A DNA stretch of 64,000 nucleotides from Psilocybe azurescens. Lineage: Eukaryota > Basidiomycota > Agaricomycetes > Agaricales > Agrocybaceae. The position numbers and the translations under genes are program-made. The stretch lies in assembly GCA_023853785.1 (NCBI GenBank), contig JAJIRX010000779.1, positions 434,001 to 498,000 of the forward strand. The letters run 5' to 3'. How positions within the stretch are numbered: position 1 is the first letter of the stretch; every line of letters starts with the position of its first letter. A model generated the notes under the pieces. The model did no database searches. It had not been told where the DNA came from and worked only from the letters and a program-made list of their open reading frames with translations. Of this stretch, positions 1 through 9,909 are shown one piece after another.

Positions 1-196
1 GTTGAAGTCTTTCTATGGAATCATCTGATTCTTCACCATGGTCTGCGCCGTTGCTCTGGTCATGAACGCCATTGGTATCTGGGGGGGTAACGTCGGTATC
101 CGTGCTGCGTTCGCTGTCAATAGAGGATCTGGACTCCTTCACAAGGTTTTTCACGGAGCCAGAATACGAGCCAGATGACCTATGGGAGTTCGCCAT
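1..196 (-). CDS. N-terminus of an unidentified Ser/Asp-rich protein, cut by the window edge
   Basis: An open frame runs from an ATG at 196-194 to the first base of the window (about 65 codons) with no stop. The translation starts MANSHRSSGSYSGSV and is rich in Ser, Asp and Glu, as expected of a disordered N-terminal region of a larger regulatory protein. The seven-C run in the middle keeps the frame. It is divergent from the F-box gene, sharing a 388-base intergenic region. No domain is visible, so no function is proposed. The clean open frame and the start context support a real gene, but the rest lies outside the window. Confidence 0.5.
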   Translation of the reverse strand, partial: MANSHRSSGSYSGSVKNLVKESRSSIDSERSTDTDVTPPDTNGVHDQSNGADHGEESDDSIERLQ

Positions 197-584
197 TCCC
201 CAATATGGCGCCTAACTGAGGAACGATATTGCAAACGTGGCTCAATGAACAATTGTCCAGACTGACTGAATGAGTTCTCAGTTGATGAGCGGACCTGGAC
301 CACCGTGTCGTCGTGCATGGTCACGTGAATGGGACCTGAAGTTAATCTCTGTCCAGTGTCTCTACCTTTACCTTGGTATCAGCCATTTCCACCAAAATTT
401 AGACGGTTGTTTAATCGTCTACGCATACCGGATTCTCCACAGTGAAATAACGGAGTCTATTTTAATTGCACTATTTCAAAATCAGCCCAGGTGGGTCATT
501 GTATCAATCCTGATTGAGATTATTTAGCTCAACCTCTCTTTCGAACGCACAAAAGGTGTTCGTCAACATTCACCATCTAGCAAC
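197..584. promoter_or_regulatory. Shared upstream region of two divergent genes
   Basis: This 388-base stretch separates the minus-strand start at 196 from the plus-strand F-box start at 585, so it should hold both promoters. I see no clear TATA box. The 85-codon plus-strand frame inside it (270-527) has no recognisable protein character. Confidence 0.4.
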
Positions 585-3117
585 ATGCTCCATTCTCCGA
601 TGTCGCCTATAAACCTACAAACCTTGCCAATCGAAATTACATGCCATATATTCAGCAGTTTGGAAATGCATGATCTCCTTGCATGCTCTCTGGTTAGCCA
701 TTAACAATTGTCCATCTCCTACGTTATAATTTGCTCATTTTGCCCAGGTCACGAAACATTTTCAAAGGATCATTCAAAACTCTTCACAGCTACAGTACGC
801 CATTGAGCTAGGAAGATACCGTATGGTACCATTACTTCCAGCGTCCGTCGGACCCTCCTTTTCCACACGTCTAAGCTTGCTACGAGATCGCGAAAGAGCG
901 TGGAAATACATGAATTGGAAGAAAAAGTACACGCTGAAGCTTCCCCCTACTGGATCCGTTTACGAATTTGTTGGGGGTCTGTATGGGAATGGAAGAGAAG
1001 ATGCCAGCCGGACGACAGCATCCATCTCTTTTCTGGAACTCCCTACAACAGACATACCAGGAATGGACCAGTCAGCGGATGAATTGCAAATGTGGACTCA
1101 TTCCATGGGAGACATAGTCATTGTCGACTTTACCATGGACCCTTCTCAGGACCTCCTCGTTCTTGTGGCATTAGCACCTCCAGAGTGAGCCTTCACCTTA
1201 TCACATATAACACTCTACTTACGTATCACAGATCAAAATACCTTTACGAACTCCACCTTCGCTCTATAAAAACCAATCAACCACATCCTAAAGCTCCGGT
1301 TTCCGTTTTATCTTGCTTACGCAAACCGTCTACTCATACACAAACTTCCGACGTCATTGCTGCTGTCCGAGTCCAAGTCGCGGGAATCTACTTGCCCTTC
1401 TTATCAAAGAATCTTTCGAGGGTGATAGTGCCCACTTGGAAATATGGAATTGGGAGAGTAATCCTCATTTTTCGGTGTGTCCCCATTTCGACTCCTTTGC
1501 TGTCCTGGTACTGATTATCATTTCTTATCAGTGTGCTATGGGTCGTTCGGACGGAATCGACGACTTTACTTTCTTAACTCAAGAATCATTTCTTCTTGTC
1601 CTACCTCCAGGCCAATTCGAAGTGTACACATTCACACATTGCACAACTTCTAGCACAAGTCCTGTCTTACGTGCCACCTATTTATTCCCGCCCTTATCCG
1701 AAGGCTATATGTATTGGTACATTTCCATGAGCAGTAATCCCGCTCCTGGCTACGTGCCACATAGCCCAACCGATCCGCGCAGCAAATCAACCATACCCGG
1801 GCAAGGAAAGCAGATTTATTACCCTCGCCCAGACGAACGCATCCATGCCTGTTGTCTTTACATCTTCAACCCGACCAGAGAAGAAGCTCATCAAGTTCAC
1901 TCTTTCGTATTCTTTTGAATTTACGAATGCTCATCGATCCACTCGCTACATGGGTGAACATGCCTCTATCTCACGTACCTCCACGCTATCCATCACCCAA
2001 AACTTTAATAAAGAGGCCCCCTCCAGAGAACCGGACCAATGGAGTAATGGATATCTGCGAGACTACTTCTGCTTCGAGCATGGCCGTTAATGGTGCATCT
2101 TCACCAAGATCGGACCTGATAATAGAAGATACGGATGAGGAACTAACGCCTCTGTCTCTCTCTTTGAGCTCGAGACTTTCTACCCCCGCCGACGGCCCTC
2201 ACGTGCCCCAATATCCTCCTTTCCCGACGTTCGATGACCGTTATATGTGGCCCAGTTCTTATCTTTTCAATAACTCCCACCGTCCAGCGCAGGGCACCTC
2301 TCATCAGCCACCAGCGATCCGCTTCGAAAATCGTCGATCCAAATCTGGTGCATCATCAACACCTGTCGCCATTATTCCATGGGAGGTTTGGGGTCCGCAA
2401 GGCACGCGTTGGTTTGAGGAGTGCATCAGCACCGACTGGCAGCATGCTGTTTATGGCCTGCGTACAGTAGAGAGCGTTGATCCAGAAAAAATCAGCAACA
2501 TACTACAATCCCCCTCGTATCTGCCAACAATTACGTGTCTGTGGCCACTCAGACCAATGGAGCGACGCCGTCGTCATCGAATTCCAATATGAGCGATTCA
2601 AGTTCAAGTGCGCAGCATCAGAGCCAGAATCTGTCAAATGGCCAGTCGAATGGCCCCGCAAATCAAACTCAAACTCAAAACGGCAGTGATGATGACGAAG
2701 ACGAAAACCAAGCGAGAGAGAAGCGGAAGTTTTTGCGCATACGAGACTTCAATCCTTATTCCCTCACCAACGCGGCGGAGCCTATGGTTTTGAAAATCCG
2801 GAAGGAAAGGGGAAAAGAAAGGCAGAGGATAAGGCGCGCTGGCGCGTTCCTCGTCTCGTGGATGAGGCTTCAACCACTCCTGTCAAAGGCGTTTTCCAAC
2901 ACGATATTGTCAGTTCGCTGCCGTACATGGAGGTAGTAAGCGAAGAGGCGTTTGAGGTGACAGATGTCATGATGGATGACTGCAGGCTGCTTCTCTTAAA
3001 GGTTCGTCCTTCGTTCCTATAATGTTCACTTTTTCGACTTAGTGTATGCTAACTATTTGCTTCGTTTAGCGTGGCGACGCCGGAAAGCTCAAACAAGTGG
3101 ATGTATTAATGATGTAG
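585..3117 (+). CDS. F-box domain protein, agaricomycete type, with frame breaks
   Basis: Likely substrate adaptor of an SCF ubiquitin ligase. Exon 1 begins at ATG 585 and gives a typical F-box (LPIEITCHIFSSLEMHDLLA), which a short intron (about 692-748) interrupts before the F-box helix ends in KHFQRIIQ. The body carries motifs common in large mushroom F-box families: RERAWKYMNWKKKYTLKLPP, VYEFVGGLYGN, HLEIWNWES and WGPQGTRWFEE. It ends SLPYMEVVSEEAFEV, then VMMDDCRLLLLK, then after an intron (3001-3069) RGDAGKLKQVDVLMM. Introns are also visible at about 1185-1234. The family-like reading needs four single-base additions, near 1384, 1914, 2527 and 2782. Other genes here have the same kind of break, so I favour assembly errors over decay. 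A Ser/Asn/Gln/Asp-rich linker lies at 2540-2710. Confidence 0.75.
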
Positions 3118-3203
3118 TACTATTAGATGGATGGATTTCGGCCTCAGATTGCTTTCTTTATCACTTCTAACATTTATTATCTAATTTAAAGGCTGTTTGA
3201 CCA

Positions 3204-3480
3204 ATGCCAAATTCATTCAAGGACTCTCTTCACGTTGTCTTGCTCAGCAAATTCTTCCCGGCGGAAAACAATCAATACACCGATGCTTATGAAAATAGTC
3301 ACCTTGAAAGTGGGGTACTCGCTTTGACTGTCGAGAATGTTACATGGTTAAGCGATGGTGAGAATTCCTTGTCTTTCTCTAGAATCTGGTACGAAACCGA
3401 AGAGCACCTCGCGGCATAGCAAGCGCAAAAATACTTACGGTCTTCGGTGTCGCTGACGACGAAGAGCCCGACAAGATTGA
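3204..3480 (+). CDS. Short uncharacterised coding-like segment
   Basis: A frame from ATG 3204 reads MPNSFKDSLHVVLLSKFFPA and on to VENVTWLSD. A possible intron (about 3359-3382, very short) leads to SGTKPKSTSRHSKRKNT. A frame change near 3440 would then give VFGVADDEEPDKIEIFTK and a stop near 3498, inside the 3' end of the dihydrouridine synthase gene. The amino-acid character is protein-like but I recognise no family. It may be a small gene, a remnant, or a chance frame between two convergent genes. Confidence 0.25.
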
Positions 3481-3485
3481 AATCT

Positions 3486-4832
3486 TTACGAAGTAGTGAA
3501 CTCGTACAGGACAGCTAGACCCGAACTTTCCTGCACATTTCCAACCCAAGGACCTTCGCCGTCTTCGTCTTCTGGATCGTGATCATCTTCAATGGAGTTT
3601 TCTGAATGCTCAAGGTGATGCGCATTTCTCGGAGGCCTGCCACGCCATCGTTCTATTTTGAACGCTAGCAGAGATTCTATCGCACTTAACGATTTCGTTG
3701 AGGATAATGCAGATCTGAACCTCGGAAACCATGGTCGTCGACCACTAGAATATTGGGTGAGAAGATCAGGATTGTCGATTGGGCAATTAGGTAACGCATA
3801 GAGATTTTGACCCCAGATGATACTTACCATTGGAATTCCACGAAATGTCGGATGTGCGTTTGTATAGTCGACATTGTCGTGCCAGGGTACTGTCTACAGA
3901 GGCTCAAGTACTCCAACGAAATATCAACCGGGTCTGGAACGATCCCCGAAAAGAGGCTGAAGTATTTTCTGTTGAATTAGCGCACCATTAACTGGTACCA
4001 AAGCGATGTGTACCCCACCATGGATTTCCAAGCAAGGTTTCCCCTACCATTAGTCCATCTGCGCAGGTAAATTCCAAATTTTTCTGCAAATCGTCAAAGC
4101 TACGGACATTTCCGTTGCTTATGACAGGTATCCGAAGATTTTCCTTGAGTCGCTTTACCTCACTCAGATCGGCAGCTCCCTGGCGTCTTCTGCGGGCGGA
4201 GGCGGTGCGAGCATGCAAGGTGACCCACGCTGCACCAGATGCTTCGAGTTGCTGCGCAAATTCAATAGTTTTGGAAGACGGTTGACAGAGCCGGAACTTG
4301 GCTGAGACTGGCACGGTAAAAGAGTGCGACATTGCGGACACTGTAAGTCTTCGATGAAGTGTACTGTTTTATTTTTGGGTGCGCATATCGTACCGATGTC
4401 CTGGACGAGTGGCCAGTCTTTTTGTCCCAATAGGTATGCCCCGAAGTGGCCTTCTTTAGCCGCTTCCTGGGGGCATCCAAGATTCAAATCTATTTTCTCG
4501 AGATAAGTGAGCAAGCATGTGCAATGTGCCACAAATGATAAGTAACAACACTCACCTATTGCATCGCAGTAGGATTGTAATTTGCGTCCTGCTTGGACAA
4601 TAGTTTCGGGGTTGTTGCCACACAACTGGGCAACAACTGGTCGAGTCAATTCATTATCACCACCCAAGGTGATATCACGGATATGATATTCCAAGTAGTC
4701 TTTATCCGATAGCAGTTTCTCGGGAACACACATTTGGGTATAGGCCATAGTTGCGCCATATCCGCGAACGAGCACTCTGAAAGGAAGGTCTGATTGATTG
4801 ACCATTGGGGCAGATACAAAGTTTAAATTCAT
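3486..4832 (-). CDS. tRNA-dihydrouridine synthase, Dus1-like
   Basis: Flavoenzyme family that reduces uridine to dihydrouridine in the tRNA D-loop, using FMN and NAD(P)H. The translation starts MNLNFVSAPMVNQSDLPFRV, the N-terminal TIM-barrel strand typical of Dus. It continues with the diagnostic DLNLGCPQEAAKEGHFGAYL (contains the active-site Cys), VTLHART (His), IPVISNGNVRS and ADGLMVGETLLGNP (FMN-phosphate side). Five exons are supported by splice sites: 4556-4832, 4394-4489, about 4010-4340, then one ending near 3830, and a final exon to the stop at 3486-3488. The D-rich tail (EDDHDPEDEDGEG) follows the family domain. Upstream, 4837-4988 encodes a further in-family-looking segment (LPLVTANEIIFALRQDSA ... 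TRPFFAK), one base out of frame, so the true start is probably further 5'. Dus1 is preferred over Dus4 because of the GHFGAYL motif. Confidence 0.85.
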
Positions 4833-5140
4833 TTTGCAAAGAAGGGTCGGGTACTGGGAAGTCCTATACCACGAGGATGACGCCTTTTCTGAAGAACTGC
4901 CGCTGAGTCTTGTCGAAGTGCGAATATGATTTCGTTGGCAGTCACTAAGGGCAGTCCGACAGTTTTGAGAGATTTGTCCAAGACCGTAGCCTATAGTATT
5001 TGGTATTCAACGCAGATGAAATGTTTAAAGGGATTCAGGCATCGACGAAGCCCCAAACGACGTCTAGCCCAGTCAGCTGGTTGAACTTCAACTTGAAGGG
5101 GCCAGCCGGCCGACTGCACCGTAATGATTGATAAGATAAC
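4833..5140 (-). other. 5' region of the dihydrouridine synthase gene
   Basis: On the minus strand 4988-4837 reads ATVLDKSLKTVGLPLVTANE and continues to TRPFFAK followed by a stop that overlaps the ATG at 4832. A possible acceptor (TATAG) precedes it at about 4989. One extra A in the run at 4832-4835 would join it to the synthase frame. No start codon or clear upstream exon is seen before the inverted-repeat element. Confidence 0.4.
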
Positions 5141-5170
5141 AAATACTGTATGCGACCCTGAACCTGGCCA
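5141..5170. repeat. Left terminal inverted repeat
   Basis: 30 bases matching the reverse complement of 6159-6188 with one mismatch (G versus C at the twelfth position). Confidence 0.75.
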
Positions 5171-6158
5171 TTTCAACTTGTGGACGAATTTTGAACCCTT
5201 TAAAATGGTTATGTTGCAGATTTTTGTGATTATTCGCTGTAAATACATCTTTAGTAGCTCTCATTGTAATTTCAGATTTTTTAATACCATATTGACCATT
5301 CAGTGAATATTTTTTGCCAGAGGTCCCAAAATTGTGCTATACCCACAAGCTGGCCACCCGTGAGAAAATGGATTTTACCCTTGTCCTGATTGCGGAGATT
5401 GTGATTTCGTATTGCTAGATTAGATTTTAATTGCCTAATTAATGATGTCATAATTTATAGCTCAAAGTTGGGACTCCAGAAAAATTAATATGAGACCTGC
5501 TGCTTTGAAATTTGTTCTGTAGTGTACAAATAACCCTGCTTCACCAATATGTGACCCTCTTGACATCCAGAGATTGACCAAAATTAATCTTGTCTTTCTG
5601 ACATTAGTCTTGTTGAATTCTACCCATTTTTGGTCATCAGAGAATTCTGCTGCAAATAAAATAGCTAAAAATACAGGACAGATGTTCCCTAATAGCATGG
5701 GCTATGTGCTCCAACATTCATGCATTTTTTCCCAGTAATATACTATCATTGCTACATAGGGTAAGGTTGAATGCATCACCTACCTTATAGATCAAATCAC
5801 TGTGCATGAGGTTTATCCATCACTGCCATCTTTTCAGCACCTAGGATCACCTCCAAAAATCTCTATTTATGATGCTATGCTATCTGACATATAATTGCAA
5901 CAAGTTTGAAGCATTTGCGTTCACGAGAACTTTAAAGATAAAGGAATTAGTGCGGGGCATCCGTGAGATTGCTTAGAAATCACGGCATGTTCGGCAAATT
6001 TACCTGGTATTTCAGGGATCTATGCCTATTCCTTGTAAAAATTTCCTCTATAAATTGCAATACACGTTCCTATAGTTTATTTCTATGTATGGATACAAAA
6101 AAATTAAAGAATTTCATTTAGATCTTGCTCTACAGTGCAAATGGCCAACTAAGGGGGT

Positions 6159-6188
6159 TGGCCAGGTTCAGGGTCGGATACAGTATTT
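6159..6188. repeat. Right terminal inverted repeat
   Basis: 30 bases, the inverted partner of 5141-5170. Confidence 0.75.
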
Positions 6189-6821
6189 CCACGGCGTGCC
6201 ACCGCGTCTACGGTTTGTCGCTTACATACTTAAACAACATGCATCCACACGGATTCTCGATGCCAAGAGCAGAAACTCTGGTGGAACTTTCAATTCGCTA
6301 TGTGGAAACTCTGATTGGACTGTGGACTACAATGCTCCAGATCATTTCTCGCTTTGCTGCATCCTTCTCCCCAATATCCGATCACGACGTGGACATGGGA
6401 GCTCTACTGGCGTTCCTTTCACTTATGACTTTTGGCCTCTTTCGCTTTTGAGAAGACTCAGAAGAGTCTGTGAATTTGGCGAGAGCCCTCTGTCTTTCTA
6501 CTCTTTGAACCTCTGAACCCTCTCTTTACTCATTCCCAACAGCTTGCACTGCGCCCACTCCCACTGTTTGAGCCTTTGGATTTATGTCCATGTACAATCC
6601 TCTCAGTCGCCGACCTTCACTTTGACAACGCGGCTACTTAGCGAGCAACCACATGTAACCGGAATTTGTATCATGCATTGAATCCTATTGAGCCGCATCT
6701 ACCTTATGGTTCTTGCATGTCTCGGAGTGATGAGGCGGCTTCATCCTTAAGCTATCGTATGAATGGATTATAAACACGTTCTCTCGTCAAGAAACTGGGT
6801 ACCGTTTTCTTCCTAACAACG
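6189..6821. other. Intergenic region upstream of the S41 gene
   Basis: No gene is recognised. Frames at 6125-6451 and 6085-6516 have no family character and one crosses the right inverted repeat. The last 60 bases hold the S41 core promoter. Confidence 0.4.
6769..6774 (+). promoter_or_regulatory. TATA box of the S41 gene
   Basis: TATAAA lies about 50 bases upstream of the ATG at 6822, a usual spacing for a fungal gene with a short leader. Confidence 0.45.
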
Positions 6822-9800
6822 ATGGGCTCTTCCAAGGCGCTTCGCTCTTTCCTTTTCTTCACGGTGTCTGCGGCCGTCGCAATCGCGACAGATGTTACTC
6901 AACGTGCCCTTGACCCTGCTCTGTCATAGGTCAACAGACATGGTCAACTCCCAAGGAAGTGCGAGCATGTTTCATCTCAGTGAAAGTCAACGAGACTGAG
7001 AAAGCCAACGTGCGCCTGTCCATCTTATGGTCGGCCCCATGAATACTTATTCTTGCCATAGATTCTTGAAGTGATTACCAAGACTCTAGAATTCCATACT
7101 TCCACCAACTATCAAATCAAAGCTCCCCAGCCTTTTTACGTCAGAGGTCCATGAAGATATCCTTCTTGACCTGGCTCGAATCAAACGCCAGAAATACTCC
7201 TCGGATTATGATCTTCATGTTGACATTTCACGCAGTCTTAAGCGCCTTAATGATGGCCACTGTAGCTGGGCCAATTACTGCTATGTGCGTAGTCTCTTCC
7301 CTTTGCATTCGTTGTAAATAATGCTGACACATATACGTGCAAAGGATGGTACGTTTTAAGAAAACAGAGGTTTTATTGCTTGAACCTCAGATAACCGTTT
7401 TTCTGAAGGGCTTTTCGCGAACTACCTGCCAATCCCCTTAACTCTTTTGACTGATAAAAAGGGGAATCAAGATGTCTATATATCATCCGAAGCATTCACT
7501 GTCGCATCCGCTGAGTTTGGAGCTGATATTGATTTCTGGCAAAATGCTCTACCAGGAAGTCTGAAGGGAAAACTCTCATCGGTACGTTGCTGTTGTTTCT
7601 CATATCTGGATTCATTTCTCAGTTGTCATGAACGATAGCTCTCTGGTGCCAAAGTTCTTCTCATCAATGCCCTCCCACCTTTTTCGGCCGTCAACGCCAA
7701 TGCTTTGATTGCTGGAAGCTATCAAGCATTTGGAACTAGACAGAATGGGTGCGTCGGTTTAAGACACTTTCTAAGAGTATGAGTACGCTGTAATTTACCC
7801 TTGATTCATGCAGATTCTTCTCCAGTTACAGACGTGTAGCTGGTGGTTGGACTTATTTATTGGGCAACTTTGCTCAACAATCGCTTCCTTTATCTGATAA
7901 TGTCCTTCTGACCATACAACGAGTCAACCACACCGTTCCAGATACCATCCTTGTGAGAAAACTGTTGTATTGAGCGCCCTATAACATTGTTACTTATTCT
8001 CATCTTTCTCTAGTTGCCTTATCGTAGTAAGAGGGTTGTTGGTGCTTTTGCAGATACAGCAGCCTGGAGATCCTTAAATTGTAAAGCAAAATTGACGACT
8101 AACGGTGACGACGTCTATTCTGATACACAAAGGACTCGACCAGCCAAACCAAGCCATTACATCAACGAACTGATCGATGAATCTCACCTTACCGATGTCG
8201 TCTTGCCTCCAACCCTTGTACCTGTCTTGGTCCCAGTCGATGGAAGCTACAATGCGGCGCAATTCTATCTATCAACCGACAAGAAGACAGGCATTCTTGC
8301 CCTTGGCAGCTTCTCCGATAATGACTACCAGGGCTTCATGGTGTCTCTTTGAACGGCTTGGTACAATTGAAGTCCCTGGGTGCAACGCAACTCATTGTCG
8401 ACGTCGTATGTCTGCGTCTATGTGGATTTACTTGTGGCTGACGGTCCACGACTATATAGACGAACAATGGAGGAGGGTACATCTGTGCGGCACACGTAAG
8501 TGTTCAACGATTCTTGTTTCTGTATGTGCTATGTAAAGCCATGGTTTCTCCTTGCAGTGGCTCCATAGAATTGTGAGCGTCATCTTCACTTTCTGTGGAT
8601 GCCTTTTGGTATTAAGAGTTTTTTTTAGATTGCTGGAGAAAAATCCACCACTGTTCCTCAGGCTGGTTTGGATACGACGACTAGGAACGGTGCACTCGCC
8701 CAACTGATCGTCAAGAAAATTGTCAATGAGGATCGCGACCCTGCTGGCCAGCTCTTGTATAACCCAATCCAATGGAGAGATGCAAACAACGTTATCTTCA
8801 ATGAGACGAATGACTGGCTGCAACCTTCAGTTCCCGTGACTGTAAATGGCCGAAAAGATGCTTTTTCACAAAGGTATGTCTCGATGTTTATTTGTTAGGG
8901 ATTTCAAATTACTCAGGTTATCTCAAGGTTGGGACAGGAGTGTCAACCAGAAGGTTTCCCTTCTGTTCCTCCTACCGAGGCCTTGTTTGATCCCAAGAAG
9001 GTCGTCATTGTATCCAACGCCAGGCTAGTGTACTCTAATGTTTTATTTTCACAATCTTCTAACTACCCACTTAGATGTGCAAGCTCCTGCTCCTTGTTTA
9101 GCGTTAATATATGCGTCTCCGTGAAGGCCATTATATCTGGCTAACAATGATTCTTCTGATAGATTGCTATGCAAAAGCTTGAAGGTTCTAAAACCGTCGT
9201 CGTCGGGGGAAAAAAGGACGTGAGGCAGCAGTATTGCGGTACCATCGGAGGTCAATCGACTTCTTTCACAACAATCGATACTGAGATCAAGGTATGCTTT
9301 CATATGCTGCAAATTATAAGACCTTCCAAGTAATAGCTTCTGATAAACTAGACCAGTGGCTTGAAAAATAACACGTTAGCGCCACCAGACTTGTGAGTCT
9401 TCCATTTTCTTTCAGTATTCTATCATCTATCCAATTTAAGATACTTGAGCGGACCGTCGAAGTGATGTCCTACTCTTATCTTTCATTACTGGACCTCCCG
9501 CTTCCATGATAGTGCCTTGCACAAATATTAATTCATCAATAGGCTCGTCAATGGCTATCTAGGAATTACATGGAGGCTGGCTTATGGTATTGATAACCCC
9601 AAAGAACCCGCAGGTGTGTTTTAAACCACATTCTTACGAGTCTTCTTCTATTCGGGGGCGTGGCCGTTATCATGGAAGATCGACGGTTAAATTATTTTTC
9701 AAATGTCCATAAGCTTATTCTTATCTATCACAGAATGGCAAGACCATCCCGCAGACCTCAACCTACCTCTCACTGCTAGTCTGTAAGTATAGTTCATTTT

Positions 9801-9909
9801 CGGCGAATTGCGTTTCTGCCTGGCCTCAGCGCTCACAAAATCTCTCTTGTTTAGTGCAAATAACCCTGTCGCCATATGGGAGGAAGTCACGAAGCGTCTA
9901 TTAGCATGA
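6822..9909 (+). CDS. Secreted peptidase S41-family protein (tail-specific-protease-like)
   Basis: The first 25 or so residues (SKALRSFLFFTVSAAVAIA) form a signal peptide, so an extracellular role is likely. The middle reads GTRQNGFFSSYRRVAGGWTY, then LPLSDNVLLTIQRVN. The C-terminal S41 core has GATQLIVDV, TNNGGGYICAAHWLHRI and KKVVIVSNARCASSCSLFS, the position where S41 enzymes carry their nucleophilic serine, then VVVGGKKDVRQQYCGTIGGQ. The pattern matches the large fungal CPAF-like subgroup, whose substrates are mostly unknown. At least ten introns are visible, and NYCY to LFANYLP is bridged by a 4-base exon at 7345-7348. The best reading needs one base added near 6917 (restoring DPCSVIGQ), one removed in the T run 7133-7137 and one added at 8348. 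The last residues are EEVTKRLLA before TGA 9907-9909. Confidence 0.8.
7345..7348 (+). other. 4-base microexon of the S41 gene
   Basis: The exon GATG sits between an intron ending gtgcaaag and one starting gtacgt. Splicing it in gives NYCY-DG-LFANYLP in frame, the family-like continuation. Skipping it would also stay open in another frame, so transcript data are needed. Confidence 0.5.

Larger units (their letters stand above)
5141..6188. mobile_element. Non-autonomous inverted-repeat element (MITE-like), about 1.05 kb
   Basis: The two ends are inverted copies of each other: aaatactgtatgcgaccctg (5141-5160, continuing aacctggcca to 5170) matches the reverse complement of 6159-6188 at 29 of 30 positions. 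The interior is AT-rich with no coding frame. If the element proper begins at ctgtat, both ends are flanked by TA (5144-5145 and 6184-6185), the target duplication used by Tc1/mariner transposases, but a TA is weak evidence on its own. It lies upstream of the dihydrouridine synthase gene and may have displaced its promoter or first exon. Confidence 0.65.

Noticed and set aside
585..3117. F-box gene as a true pseudogene
   Set aside because: Its breaks are single bases in homopolymers like those in essential genes nearby, so decay is not the simplest reading.
6085..6516. 143-codon frame across the right inverted repeat
   Set aside because: It crosses an element boundary and has no protein-family features.
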